64,000 nucleotides of DNA from Bacillota bacterium (GTDB taxonomy: Bacteria; Bacillota; Limnochordia; Darwinibacteriales; Darwinibacteriaceae), in contig DUPN01000050.1 in assembly GCA_012838305.1 (NCBI GenBank), forward strand, positions 1 to 64,000, in the 5' to 3' direction. The position numbers and the translations under genes are program-made. Positions 45,194 to 53,645 of this stretch are shown here, in pieces. Positions within the stretch are counted from its first letter, which is position 1, and each line of letters opens with the position of its first letter. A model generated the notes under the pieces. That model searched no databases, was not told where the DNA came from, and worked only from the letters and a program-made list of their open reading frames with translations.

Positions 45194-46885
45194 TCACTGT
45201 CCCTCTTTCTGCTTGGCATCCTTTCTGCCCCTCCAAGCCTTCCAGGCTCCCTCAAAGCTGAGCCAGGCCGGAAGTTCGTAATGAAAGAGGTTTGTCTTCA
45301 TGCCCACTGCGAACAGGACAAAGCCCGCGGCAAGGGTCAGAAGCATATCCCTAATAGCAGGCCACTCCCAAAAATCGATATGCCGCAGCACCTCAACGCC
45401 CCTGATCCCACAGCTCCGAGCGGCCGGACTGACCAGAAGACCCAGGATCCATTCGGGTTTGCGGCCAATAACGAGCATAGCAAGGGAGAGCAAAAGCATG
45501 GCCACAGCCAGCGGACGTCCTTCTCCGAGTTGATCCCGGACAGGGGTTTTCTGTTTACCAAAAAAGGTCAAGCCAATGAGCTTCACAAAGGAAGCTGTGG
45601 TGCCCACGCCAACGAGGACAAAAAGTCTCTCCGCCCAAACCATAACTGGGCTCCCCAGAGCGGCCGCATCCAAAATGCTGTGGTGCAGTAGAGTCTTGCT
45701 GATGTAGCCGTTGAGGCCAGGAGTGCCGGTGATCCCAAGTGCAGCAACGAACATCATCAGGGCTGTCAAAGGGAATTTGTTCCACAGCCCCCCTAGTTTG
45801 TACAGATCAACTTCGCCTGTGCCCAGAATGATAATACCCACGCCGAAAAAGAGAGCGGACTTGAACAAAGCGTGGTTGAGGGAGTGGAAGATGGCACCTG
45901 TTATGCCCACTGCTCCGCTCTGTCTTAACACTAAGGCGGACCCGATACCGACCACAATATAACCCATTTGACTAATGCTGTGATAGGCCAAAAGCCGCTT
46001 GGCATTACCCTGCAGCAAGGCAAGGCAGACCCCGACGAGCATGGTCAGAACGCCGATCACCACCAAGAGAGTGCCCACCCAGGGAACAAGGTCCGTCTGA
46101 CCCCAATTCAGAAGCTGGCCCGTTCGAATCAGTCCGTATGCCCCCGTCTTAATTAGGATTCCCGATAGCAGGGCACTGCCAGGGGTGGGTGCGACGGGAT
46201 GTGCCTGGGGGAGCCAGATGTGCAAGGGCACCAGGCCGGCTTTGATGCCAAAACCGCCAATGAGCAGAAGAATGGCCATGGTAAAAGCAAGGCGATATGC
46301 TGTGTTTGTGGCTGCCACTCCGATGCGCAAATCTATCCCCGCTACGTAAAGTAAGATAATGGCGATCCCGATGAATACACCTGCTGCCAACCCAAGATGA
46401 TGGTATAAGGAACCGGCCTCCTGGGCTTTAGCATCGTCTTGATGATGGGTTACCCAGGCCTGTGAGGTCATGGTCATCAACTCAAAAAACACCAGCAAAA
46501 CGAGGAAGTTGCCGGCTAAGAATATGCCTTGAGTTGCTCCTAAGGTGATCAGATAATAACGGTAAAAATCCTTACTCTGCTCCTCATATTTCATATAACT
46601 GTGCATATAAATCCCAGCAGTAAACCACACGAAGGCGGAAAAAAGACTGAACAAAGCAGACACCGAGTCCACTCGTAAGATGGATTGCAGCAAACTAAAG
46701 GAGCTGAATCCAAAGGTGAAGACTCCCCCGCTGCGAGCCAAGGTCATGGTCACGATGCTAGCTAGGAGAGTGGCTGCAGCAGCCCCCATGGCCACTGCAG
46801 AATAACCCCGCTGGGAATTTGTTTTTCTTAAGAAAATTGCACCAATCATCGGAACCAGAATCAATGCCAGAATCAAGAACGTCAT
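45194..46885 (-). CDS. Proton-conducting membrane subunit of the NuoL/MrpD/HyfB superfamily (orphan)
   Basis: A 563-residue polytopic protein with about 14-15 membrane helices. The proton_antipo core is clear: ELMTMTSQAWVTHH (with the conserved Glu), GGFGIKAGLVPLHIWLPQAHPVAPTPGSALLSGILIKTGAYGLIR (Lys and His residues) and GNAKRLLAYHSISQMGYIVVGIG, then HSLNHALFKSALFFGVG. In complexes such as Nuo, Mrp and Hyf these subunits move protons or sodium ions. No other subunit of such a complex is next to it; a terminator and separate promoter flank it. It may serve a complex encoded elsewhere or act alone. GGAGG lies seven bases before the ATG. Confidence 0.85.
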   Translation of the reverse strand: MTFLILALILVPMIGAIFLRKTNSQRGYSAVAMGAAAATLLASIVTMTLARSGGVFTFGFSSFSLLQSILRVDSVSALFSLFSAFVWFTAGIYMHSYMKYEEQSKDFYRYYLITLGATQGIFLAGNFLVLLVFFELMTMTSQAWVTHHQDDAKAQEAGSLYHHLGLAAGVFIGIAIILLYVAGIDLRIGVAATNTAYRLAFTMAILLLIGGFGIKAGLVPLHIWLPQAHPVAPTPGSALLSGILIKTGAYGLIRTGQLLNWGQTDLVPWVGTLLVVIGVLTMLVGVCLALLQGNAKRLLAYHSISQMGYIVVGIGSALVLRQSGAVGITGAIFHSLNHALFKSALFFGVGIIILGTGEVDLYKLGGLWNKFPLTALMMFVAALGITGTPGLNGYISKTLLHHSILDAAALGSPVMVWAERLFVLVGVGTTASFVKLIGLTFFGKQKTPVRDQLGEGRPLAVAMLLLSLAMLVIGRKPEWILGLLVSPAARSCGIRGVEVLRHIDFWEWPAIRDMLLTLAAGFVLFAVGMKTNLFHYELPAWLSFEGAWKAWRGRKDAKQKEGQ

Positions 46886-46993
46886 GTTTCAGCCTCCACT
46901 ACCACAAATGATCATCCATGAGATCAAAAACACCCACCATCCAAACCGTCCGGCCACAGAAAATGGGTCCTTGGTCTTCCGCTCACAGCTACT

Positions 46994-47022
46994 ACTATAC
47001 TATTTTGTGAAACATTAATCAA
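46994..47022 (-). promoter_or_regulatory. Candidate sigma-A promoter of the NuoL/MrpD-like gene
   Basis: On the minus strand: TTGATT, 17 bases, TATAGT. The spacer contains TTTCACAA, which equals one half of a Rex operator (TTGTGAA on the plus strand); the other half is poor. The rest of the 290-base gap 46886-47175 shows nothing else I can name. Confidence 0.55.
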
Positions 47023-47175
47023 GATCAATCCTCTACCATCCGCCAAAATTAAGCTTCCAGCTAGCGGTACAGATCCTCTGCAACCCGAATACGCAGAAGG
47101 AGACCACCGCCTCAAGGAGAATTCACCCAAAAGAGACTTCGCTGGGCCTAGACCCACTACGAAGGAGGAATACGG

Positions 47176-48483
47176 ATGTGTGATACCATGGTCGCTTTGG
47201 GAAATTCGACCAAGGATGGTCATGTTATTTTCGCCAAGAACAGCGACCGTCAGCCAAATGAGCCCCTGCTCATGCTAGACATTCCCCGTCAGCAGCATGC
47301 ACCGGGCAGCCAGGTGCACTGTACCTACATCAGCGTCGATCAGGTCAGGGAAACGTATCGTGTGCTGCTGTTTAAACCCTCCTGGATGTGGGGAGCCGAA
47401 ATGGGAGCCAATGAGTTCGGCCTGAACATCGGCAACGAGGCCGTATTTACCAAAGTCAGACAAGGCCCTAACAGCCTTTTGGGAATGGACTTAGTGCGGC
47501 TGGCTCTAGAACGCTGCAAAACCAGCACAGAGGCCCTGCACTTGATGACCGATCTCTTGGCCAAGCATGGTCAGGGAGGGAACTGCGGATATGAGAAGCG
47601 CTTTGTTTACCATAACTCTTTTTTAATCGCAGATCGCAACTCCGCTTGGGTCTTGGAGACCGCCGGCCCCTATTGGGCCGCTCAAAAAGTTCATGACGTG
47701 CGGGCTATCTCCAATCGGCTCAGCATAGGCCGTGACTTCGATCTGGCCCACCCTGAACTCGTTGACTATGCCGTTTCCAAGAAGTGGTGTCGGAATGCGA
47801 ATGATTTCGATTTTGCCCGCTGCTACTCCAACCATCTTGTCACCAGGTTCAGCGGCTCGCAAAGCCGCCAGGGGGCCTGCTCCCTTCGTTTACACCAGGA
47901 AAAGGGACAGATCACCGTAGAAACGATGATGGAGATTCTTCGGTCCCATGAGCAGAAACTCGGTCACCAAGGACCCTTCCGTCGTTCCTCCCTCGGGAGC
48001 GTCTGCATGCACGGGGGAGGCTTGGTGGGAGATCACACAACGGGGAGCTACATCGCCTCCCTAAGCAGCACCTTGGATACCTACTGGGTCACAGGGAGCT
48101 CCACTCCCTGCATTTCCGTCTTCAAGCCCTACTGGATGACAGAAAACGAGATCCTCTTTGATCGAGAGCAAGGAGAAGCCCTGCATTATTGGCTATTCAG
48201 GGAAGAATTCCATCGTCTTGTACTGCAAAACAAGGTGGACAACCTAGACAATCATCTCCGCCAAGGAGCGGATCTGGAACGCAAAGCCCTGGATCAAGCA
48301 GCTTCCCTGGGCGCGGAGGCGGAGCCAGGCAAGCTTAACGCCATCATGGCAGAGTTCTGGCAGGTCGAAGAGAAGCTGGTGCAGACCACGGTGGAGGAGA
48401 GCCGATGGAATCAAGGGAACATGAAGGGCAGCCCCTACTTTCGGCATTACTGGAAGAAACAGACGAAAAAACTCGGTTTCTAG
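47176..48483 (+). CDS. C69 family dipeptidase
   Basis: A 435-residue N-terminal-nucleophile hydrolase of peptidase family C69 (dipeptidase A type). The protein begins MCDTMVALGNSTKDG: in this family the Met is removed and Cys2 becomes the nucleophile. Other family segments are VIFAKNSDRQPNEP, WMWGAEMGANEFGLNIGNEAVFTK, LLGMDLVRLALERC and GNCGYEKRFVYHNSFLIAD. No signal peptide is present, so it should act in the cytoplasm on dipeptides, though some relatives are N-acyl amidases. An AAGGAGG site precedes the ATG. The gene stands alone, and its 3' end lies next to the convergent aroB. Confidence 0.88.
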   Translation: MCDTMVALGNSTKDGHVIFAKNSDRQPNEPLLMLDIPRQQHAPGSQVHCTYISVDQVRETYRVLLFKPSWMWGAEMGANEFGLNIGNEAVFTKVRQGPNSLLGMDLVRLALERCKTSTEALHLMTDLLAKHGQGGNCGYEKRFVYHNSFLIADRNSAWVLETAGPYWAAQKVHDVRAISNRLSIGRDFDLAHPELVDYAVSKKWCRNANDFDFARCYSNHLVTRFSGSQSRQGACSLRLHQEKGQITVETMMEILRSHEQKLGHQGPFRRSSLGSVCMHGGGLVGDHTTGSYIASLSSTLDTYWVTGSSTPCISVFKPYWMTENEILFDREQGEALHYWLFREEFHRLVLQNKVDNLDNHLRQGADLERKALDQAASLGAEAEPGKLNAIMAEFWQVEEKLVQTTVEESRWNQGNMKGSPYFRHYWKKQTKKLGF

Positions 48484-48487
48484 ACCT

Positions 48488-49549
48488 TCACTGTGTGGCG
48501 ATTGTCTCCAAAAGCTCCATCACTTCCTCGGCGATCAGGAGAACTTCAGTGACCCTTCCCGGCCCTGCCGGCAGCATAAAAGATATTTTCCCGCTGCGAT
48601 TCTTCTTATCCGCCAGCATAGCCCGGATCAACTTCGTCCAGAGTCCCTCCTTTAGGGTCAGCCCAGCGCCTGTCCTTCCCAGGAGGGTCAGGATCGCCTG
48701 GCTCTGGGCTGAATCGATCAAGCCCAGGCCCTCCGCCATACGGGTTTCTAGATAGAGACCAACAAAGACCGCTTCTCCATGTGTGTATTGCTTGTAGAAC
48801 GTTACTGCTTCCAGAGCATGGCCTATGGTGTGACCACAGTTGAGGACTTTACGCACGCCATGTTCCTTTTCGTCCTGGGCCACCACCTCTGCCTTGATTT
48901 CACAGCAGCGTTTGATGACTTCTGTGAGGATCTCCTCCTCCAGCGCAAGCAGCTGGGAGAGGTGCTCCTGCAGATAACAGAAGAAGGCGTAATCCCAAGC
49001 CAGTCCATATTTGATCACTTCAGCGAGACCACTGATAAAATGACGTTGGGGCAGGGTCTGAAGGGTTCTAGGGTCAATGAACACCCCTTGGGGCTGATAA
49101 AAACTCCCCACCATATTCTTACCCCCTGGCAAATTGACCCCCGTTTTTCCGCCTACTGCACTGTCTACCTGGGCCAGCAAGGTGGTGGGCACCTGGATAT
49201 AGGGAATGCCCCGCATATAGACGGAGGCGCAAAAGCCTGCCAGATCGCCTACCACACCTCCGCCTAAAGCCACCACAATAGAATGCCTGGTCAGCCCGGA
49301 TTTTTGCATTCTGTCAAGAATCGCTGCCGCAGTCTGGAGATTTTTTTCTTCTTCACCCGGTGCAATCACGATTTTGTGCATCGTCAGGTCCCAAGCAGGA
49401 CTGCGACCATAGAGAGCATCCACCGCCTCGTCTGTGATTACGACCCCACCCTCCGCTGGGGGCAAAAGGTCTTGGAGGTCATCTAGTAGACCTGGGGTAA
49501 TCTGCAGGGAATAGCTGGAGGGTCCTAAATTGACTTGTACCGTCTGCAT
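48488..49549 (-). CDS. aroB: 3-dehydroquinate synthase
   Basis: A 353-residue enzyme of the shikimate pathway that converts DAHP to 3-dehydroquinate with NAD+ and a divalent metal. NAD motif VVALGGGVVGDLAGFCASVYMRGIPYIQVPTTLLAQVDSAVGGKTGVNLPGGKNMVG contains the classic central signature; metal ligands are the Glu of LAEVIKYGLAWD and the two His residues of LNCGHTIGHALE and QYTHGEAVFVG. The ATG at 49549 follows GGAAGGTG; the frame upstream lies over aroA and is not used. It starts 13 bases after aroA, so the two genes form an aro pair. Confidence 0.95.
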   Translation of the reverse strand: MQTVQVNLGPSSYSLQITPGLLDDLQDLLPPAEGGVVITDEAVDALYGRSPAWDLTMHKIVIAPGEEEKNLQTAAAILDRMQKSGLTRHSIVVALGGGVVGDLAGFCASVYMRGIPYIQVPTTLLAQVDSAVGGKTGVNLPGGKNMVGSFYQPQGVFIDPRTLQTLPQRHFISGLAEVIKYGLAWDYAFFCYLQEHLSQLLALEEEILTEVIKRCCEIKAEVVAQDEKEHGVRKVLNCGHTIGHALEAVTFYKQYTHGEAVFVGLYLETRMAEGLGLIDSAQSQAILTLLGRTGAGLTLKEGLWTKLIRAMLADKKNRSGKISFMLPAGPGRVTEVLLIAEEVMELLETIATQ

Positions 49550-49562
49550 GAAAACACCTTCC

Positions 49563-50843
49563 TCATTTAACAACCTTCTGCAGCACCCGCTTAAACCCTG
49601 GAAAAGAAATGTCGATGCAGGCACTGTCCTGGATTCGCACAGAACTAGGGGCAAACAAGCCAGCCACCGCCAAGGCCATGGCCATGCGATGATCACCATA
49701 GCTTGCCAACTCCACTCCCCCGCGGATCCTGCTGGGTCCTTGGATCACTAAACCATCGGGGAGTTCTTCGATGCGAACGCCCAGTTTGCCAAGCTCCGCA
49801 ACGAGTGCAGCGATGCGATTCGATTCCTTCACTCGCAGCTCCTCGGCCCCAGTGATGGTGGTTGTTCCTTCAGCCATTGCTGCAATCACCGCCAGAATGG
49901 GAATTTCGTCCACCAGGACCGGGACAAGCTCCCTTGTTATGGTTGTTCCATGAAGCATCCTACCCCTGACCACAAGATCGCCCACCTTCTCCCCGGCCCA
50001 ATTCTTTTGGTTCTCCACCGCGATGGCGGCTCCCATCTTCCCTAGTACATCAATGATCCCGGTGCGGGTGGGATTAAGCCCAACATTGCGAATAACCAGA
50101 TGGGAACCTGGCATGGCTGCCGCGGCGCAAAGGAAAAAGGCCGCTGACGAGATATCTCCGGGTACCCGTATCTCTTGGGCCTGCAGTTCGGAACAAGCCA
50201 ACCGGATCGTACCATCGTCCACCTGGATTCTCGCCCCTAACGAGGCCAGCATGATCTCTGTGTGATCGCGCGCAGGAAACACTTCCCTAACAAGGGTCTC
50301 GCCCTCAGCGTACAGACCAGCTAGAAGAATGGAGGACTTCACCTGAGCACTTGGAATTGGCAGGGTATAATCAATGCCCCGCAGTTTCCTTCCCTCAATT
50401 GTGAGAGGCGGCCGGTCGGTTCCATCTACCCCACATAGAGCAGCACCCATCTGCCGCAGCGGTCCGATGATTCTGTCCATGGGTCGCCTCTGCAGAGAAG
50501 CATCTCCGGTAATGGTGCAAGAAAAGCCTTGAGCCGCTAATATGCCGCAGATTAAGCGCATCGTGGTTCCAGAGTTCCCCGCGTCCAACACCTTTTCGGG
50601 AGCCCGAAGTCCCCTGAGACCACGCCCACTGATGACCACGCCCTGCCCTGCGTGCTCAATCTCCACCCCCAACTGCCGAAAGCAGCCTATGGTGTTCTGG
50701 CAGTCCAAAGCGGGCAGAAAGCCGCGAATCCTCCCTTTCCCCTTGCTGATGGAAAGGAGCATCACGGCTCGATGCGAAATGGATTTATCCCCTGGAACAG
50801 TGATCTGCCCCTCTATGCGGCTGATCGTTTGCGTTTTTAGCAA
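49563..50843 (-). CDS. aroA: 3-phosphoshikimate 1-carboxyvinyltransferase (EPSP synthase)
   Basis: A 426-residue enzyme that adds the enolpyruvyl group of PEP to shikimate-3-phosphate. The PGDKSISHRAVML signature near residue 17, LDAGNSGTTMRLICG near 91, GDASLQRRPMDRI and the C-terminal VKESNRIAALVAELGKLG and SYGDHRMAMALAVAGL all match. The NAGTxxR-type loop reads NSGTTMR with Gly present, in a form often seen in Firmicute (class II) enzymes. I favour the TTG at 50843 after GAGGTGAT; a GTG three codons earlier abuts that site. First gene of the aroA-aroB pair. Confidence 0.94.
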   Translation of the reverse strand: MLKTQTISRIEGQITVPGDKSISHRAVMLLSISKGKGRIRGFLPALDCQNTIGCFRQLGVEIEHAGQGVVISGRGLRGLRAPEKVLDAGNSGTTMRLICGILAAQGFSCTITGDASLQRRPMDRIIGPLRQMGAALCGVDGTDRPPLTIEGRKLRGIDYTLPIPSAQVKSSILLAGLYAEGETLVREVFPARDHTEIMLASLGARIQVDDGTIRLACSELQAQEIRVPGDISSAAFFLCAAAAMPGSHLVIRNVGLNPTRTGIIDVLGKMGAAIAVENQKNWAGEKVGDLVVRGRMLHGTTITRELVPVLVDEIPILAVIAAMAEGTTTITGAEELRVKESNRIAALVAELGKLGVRIEELPDGLVIQGPSRIRGGVELASYGDHRMAMALAVAGLFAPSSVRIQDSACIDISFPGFKRVLQKVVK

Positions 50844-50931
50844 CTTGATCACCTCACCTAATTAAAGGGACGGCTGCATACATTTGTCAAGCCTTTTCTG
50901 TCCCTTGTGCCCAGCCAGCGTCAAAATGTCC

Positions 50932-50960
50932 TTGACAAAGTGGAGAAAGGGTTTTATCCT
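50932..50960 (+). promoter_or_regulatory. Sigma-A promoter of the thrS T-box transcript
   Basis: TTGACA at 50932-50937, a 17-base spacer, and TATCCT at 50955-50960. It lies about 330 bases before the thrS start, as expected for a T-box leader gene. Confidence 0.75.
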
Positions 50961-50966
50961 TAGGAC

Positions 50967-51262
50967 AATAGATAAAGATGATGAATAGGAAGAGTAACCA
51001 TCATTAACCTGACAGAAAAGGGAGTGTTGGTGAAAGCAGAAGCTTTGTTTTCGCCAAGCTGAGAGCTCCCCCAGGGGCGTTTTGGCGAAAACCACCTAGG
51101 AGTTGCCAGCCGAACTTGGACAGAGTCCGTCTGAAAGTAAGCGAGGCCGGGAGCACCGTTACATGCAAGCAAGGAGTGGACTTGTCTTTGGCGATCAGGC
51201 CGGAGACAGTCAATTTGGGTGGAACCGCGACAGCCTCGTCCCATGTGGATGAAGGTTTTTTT
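50967..51262 (+). promoter_or_regulatory. T-box leader with terminator, controlling thrS
   Basis: The T-box proper, GGGTGGAACCGCG at 51217-51229, matches the class consensus. It is preceded by about 250 bases with several stem-forming stretches and followed by a terminator (CCTCGTCC ... GGATGAAGG then seven Ts, 51234-51262). Uncharged tRNA(Thr) should pair with the TGGA bulge and prevent termination. ACCACC near 51091-51096 is a possible specifier with a Thr ACC codon, but I could not fix the specifier loop by pairing. Confidence 0.9.
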
Positions 51263-51289
51263 ATTTCCCAACAGAAAGGAGCGATAGTC

Positions 51290-53023
51290 GTGGATGAAAA
51301 CATTGGAATGATAAATAAAGAGGAGGTCATGCGTCATACTGCTGCCCACATTATGGCCCAAGCGGTCTTGAGGCTGTGGCCCGAGACGAAAATCGCCATC
51401 GGACCTGTGATCAAGAACGGTTTTTACTATGACTTTGACCTAGAACACAGGTTTTCTCCTGAGGATCTGGAGACGATTGAAGCGGAAATGGAGAAGATCA
51501 TTGCAGAAGATCTGCCCATTGTCCGAGAAGAGCTCACCCGGGATGAAGCTGTGGAAATGTTTGCAGCCCAGAAGCAAGATTACAAACTGGAGCTATTGGA
51601 GGGACTGGATGAGGGGATCAGCATCTACCGCCAGGGCGAGTTTGTGGATCTCTGTCGAGGACCGCACCTAGAATCCACTGCAAAGGTCAAGCATTTCAAG
51701 CTGCAGAATGTGGCCGGTGCATATTGGCGCGGTGATTCCAAACGACCGATGCTGCAGAGGATCTATGGTTTGGCCTTCCAGAACGGCAAGGACCTCAGGG
51801 CCCATCTGCGCATGCTAGAAGAAGCGGCCAAGCGGGACCACCGAGTGCTGGGACGTCAATTGGATTTGTTCAGCATCCAAGACGAGGGACCTGGTTTCCC
51901 CTTCTTCCACCCCAAGGGAATGGTACTGCGCAACTGTCTCGAGGAGTATTGGCGTGAGGAACATCGCAAGCATGGATATGTGGAAATCAAGACTCCCATC
52001 ATGCTTCACGAAGATCTCTGGCATCGTTCAGGGCACTGGGACAACTACAAGGACAATATGTACTTCTCCACCATTGACGAGCAGACATTCGCCATCAAAC
52101 CCATGAACTGTCCCGGTGCTATGTTGCTGTACAAACGTAAGCTGCACTCCTATCGGGATCTGCCGATTCGAATGGCGGAAATGGGCTTGGTGCACCGCCA
52201 CGAGTTGTCAGGAACGCTGCACGGTCTGATGCGAGTTCGCGCCTTTACCCAGGATGATGCGCACATCTTTATGCTCCCCAGCCAAATCCAGGAGGAGATC
52301 GAAGGGGTGATTGACTTTGTGGATGAGGTCTACAAAGCCTTCGGGTTTAAGTACCACGTGGAGCTGTCCACCAAGCCCGAAAACGCCATTGGTGATGACC
52401 AGATGTGGGATACCGCCATCGAAGCCCTGCGACAGTCTCTGGAGTCCAAAAGGCTCGACTATGTAGTCAATGAAGGTGATGGCGCTTTTTATGGACCGAA
52501 GATCGATTTCCATCTTGAAGACAGCATTGGACGGACCTGGCAATGCGCCACAATTCAACTGGACTTTGCCATGCCGGAGCGCTTCGACCTCACCTACATC
52601 GATGAGGACAACGAGCGCAAACGCCCTGTGATGATCCATCGAGTGCTTTACGGTGCTTTGGAACGCTTCATGGCGATTCTGGTGGAGCACACAGCAGGGG
52701 CTTTCCCCACTTGGCTTGCTCCCGTGCAGGTGCAGGTGATCCCCGTAGGCGATGATTATCTCCACTACGCTCATGAAGTAGAGAACATCCTCTTCAAGGA
52801 AGGAATACGTGTAGAAGTAGACGGCAGAGGGGAAAAACTAGGCAAGAAGATTCGCGAAGCCCAGCTGCAGCAGATCCCCTACATGCTCATCGTAGGGCAA
52901 AAGGAGCAGGAAGCCCAAAAAGTAGCTGTACGGCATCGCCGAGGCGGCGATCTAGGAACGCTGGACACCCTTGAGTTCATCAACAGAGTTAAGGAAGAGA
53001 TTGCTCAAAAGAAACAGGACTGA
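51290..53023 (+). CDS. thrS: Threonyl-tRNA synthetase lacking the TGS domain
   Basis: A 577-residue class II synthetase. The protein begins directly in the editing domain (MRHTAAHIMAQAVLRLWPETKIAIGPVIKNGFYYDFD), with HTAAH as the editing-site motif; bacterial ThrRS normally has a further 60-residue TGS domain in front. The catalytic domain shows KTPIMLHEDLWHRSGHW, FAIKPMNCPGAMLLYK (zinc Cys), MAEMGLVHRHELSGTLHGLMRVRAFTQDDAHIF, and PVMIHRVLYGALERF, and an anticodon-binding domain ends it. The start is the GTG at 51290, eight bases after AAAGGAG. Upstream the frame crosses the T-box terminator, so it cannot encode the missing part. Catalysis and editing look complete. Confidence 0.95.
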   Translation: MDENIGMINKEEVMRHTAAHIMAQAVLRLWPETKIAIGPVIKNGFYYDFDLEHRFSPEDLETIEAEMEKIIAEDLPIVREELTRDEAVEMFAAQKQDYKLELLEGLDEGISIYRQGEFVDLCRGPHLESTAKVKHFKLQNVAGAYWRGDSKRPMLQRIYGLAFQNGKDLRAHLRMLEEAAKRDHRVLGRQLDLFSIQDEGPGFPFFHPKGMVLRNCLEEYWREEHRKHGYVEIKTPIMLHEDLWHRSGHWDNYKDNMYFSTIDEQTFAIKPMNCPGAMLLYKRKLHSYRDLPIRMAEMGLVHRHELSGTLHGLMRVRAFTQDDAHIFMLPSQIQEEIEGVIDFVDEVYKAFGFKYHVELSTKPENAIGDDQMWDTAIEALRQSLESKRLDYVVNEGDGAFYGPKIDFHLEDSIGRTWQCATIQLDFAMPERFDLTYIDEDNERKRPVMIHRVLYGALERFMAILVEHTAGAFPTWLAPVQVQVIPVGDDYLHYAHEVENILFKEGIRVEVDGRGEKLGKKIREAQLQQIPYMLIVGQKEQEAQKVAVRHRRGGDLGTLDTLEFINRVKEEIAQKKQD

Positions 53024-53036
53024 TAAGAGGAGCGTA

Positions 53037-53079
53037 AAGGGCAGAGTCACTGGTCCGATGACCAATTGACTCTGCCCTT
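53037..53079 (+). terminator. Long perfect hairpin after thrS
   Basis: AAGGGCAGAGTCA and its exact complement TGACTCTGCCCTT enclose a second TGGTC-CGAT-GACCA hairpin. There is no T run on either strand, so it is a terminator-like or mRNA-end-protecting structure and not a standard intrinsic terminator. Confidence 0.55.
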
Positions 53080-53091
53080 CGCCTACTCATC

Positions 53092-53574
53092 TCACCAAGT
53101 GTGTTTCAGAGAATAGGTTCTGAAGTCATTATGTGTGCCGGCCAATAGCAATCCAAGTGCCAGCAGCACCCGCAGATCCTTCAGCAGAGGATGGGGATCC
53201 TGAACCCCTTCAGCCATCAGAAAGGGCACCTTACGAACATGCTCCAAGAACTCCAATTGCTCATCTGTGAAGCCCGTCAACAGCTTCAGATCCCCTTCCG
53301 GCACCAAACTCCGCAATTCTTGGGGTATCCGTTCCAGATCGCCTTCCTGGAAATTGCCATAGAATGTTCTCCATTGGTCAGTGCTTAAGCCAAGAAACTC
53401 TGCAATTTGGGCATTGTTGGCGTATCCCTTTTGCGCGCAGTCAACGGCAATCTTCACCCTCAACTGAGGATGTCCCTCACACGCCTTCTGCAGGAAGTCC
53501 AAAGATGCCTGGACATACGAAGATTCTGAACGAAGAATATTTACCTTCCTCCCGTTTACCCTCCCTGGTGCCAT
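53092..53574 (-). CDS. Hypothetical protein
   Basis: A 160-residue reading frame with protein-like composition and no signal peptide. The middle (YANNAQIAEFLGLSTDQWRTFYGNF, about residues 50-75) looks like a helix-turn-helix-type segment, followed by helical LTGFTDEQLEFLEHVRK and a hydrophobic LLLAGTHNDF near the end. I do not recognise the family. The ATG at 53574 has no ribosome site; GGGAGGAAGG occurs 12 codons inside, next to an ATT at 53538, so the true start may be internal. It stands alone between thrS and the JAMM-LysM gene. Confidence 0.5.
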   Translation of the reverse strand: MAPGRVNGRKVNILRSESSYVQASLDFLQKACEGHPQLRVKIAVDCAQKGYANNAQIAEFLGLSTDQWRTFYGNFQEGDLERIPQELRSLVPEGDLKLLTGFTDEQLEFLEHVRKVPFLMAEGVQDPHPLLKDLRVLLALGLLLAGTHNDFRTYSLKHTW

Positions 53575-53645
53575 TACTATTCTAGGCCGTTCTCAAAAAT
53601 CCTGCTTGTTTTTTTAATTTTTTATCACTATGTCTGATAATTGTA

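Noticed and set aside
46924..47223. A 99-codon minus-strand frame in the gap before the C69 gene
   Set aside because: It crosses the start of the dipeptidase gene and a likely promoter, and has no protein-like pattern.
51116..51289. Open frame before thrS that could be read as a 58-residue extension
   Set aside because: It runs through the T-box and its terminator, which are untranslated, and does not resemble a TGS domain.
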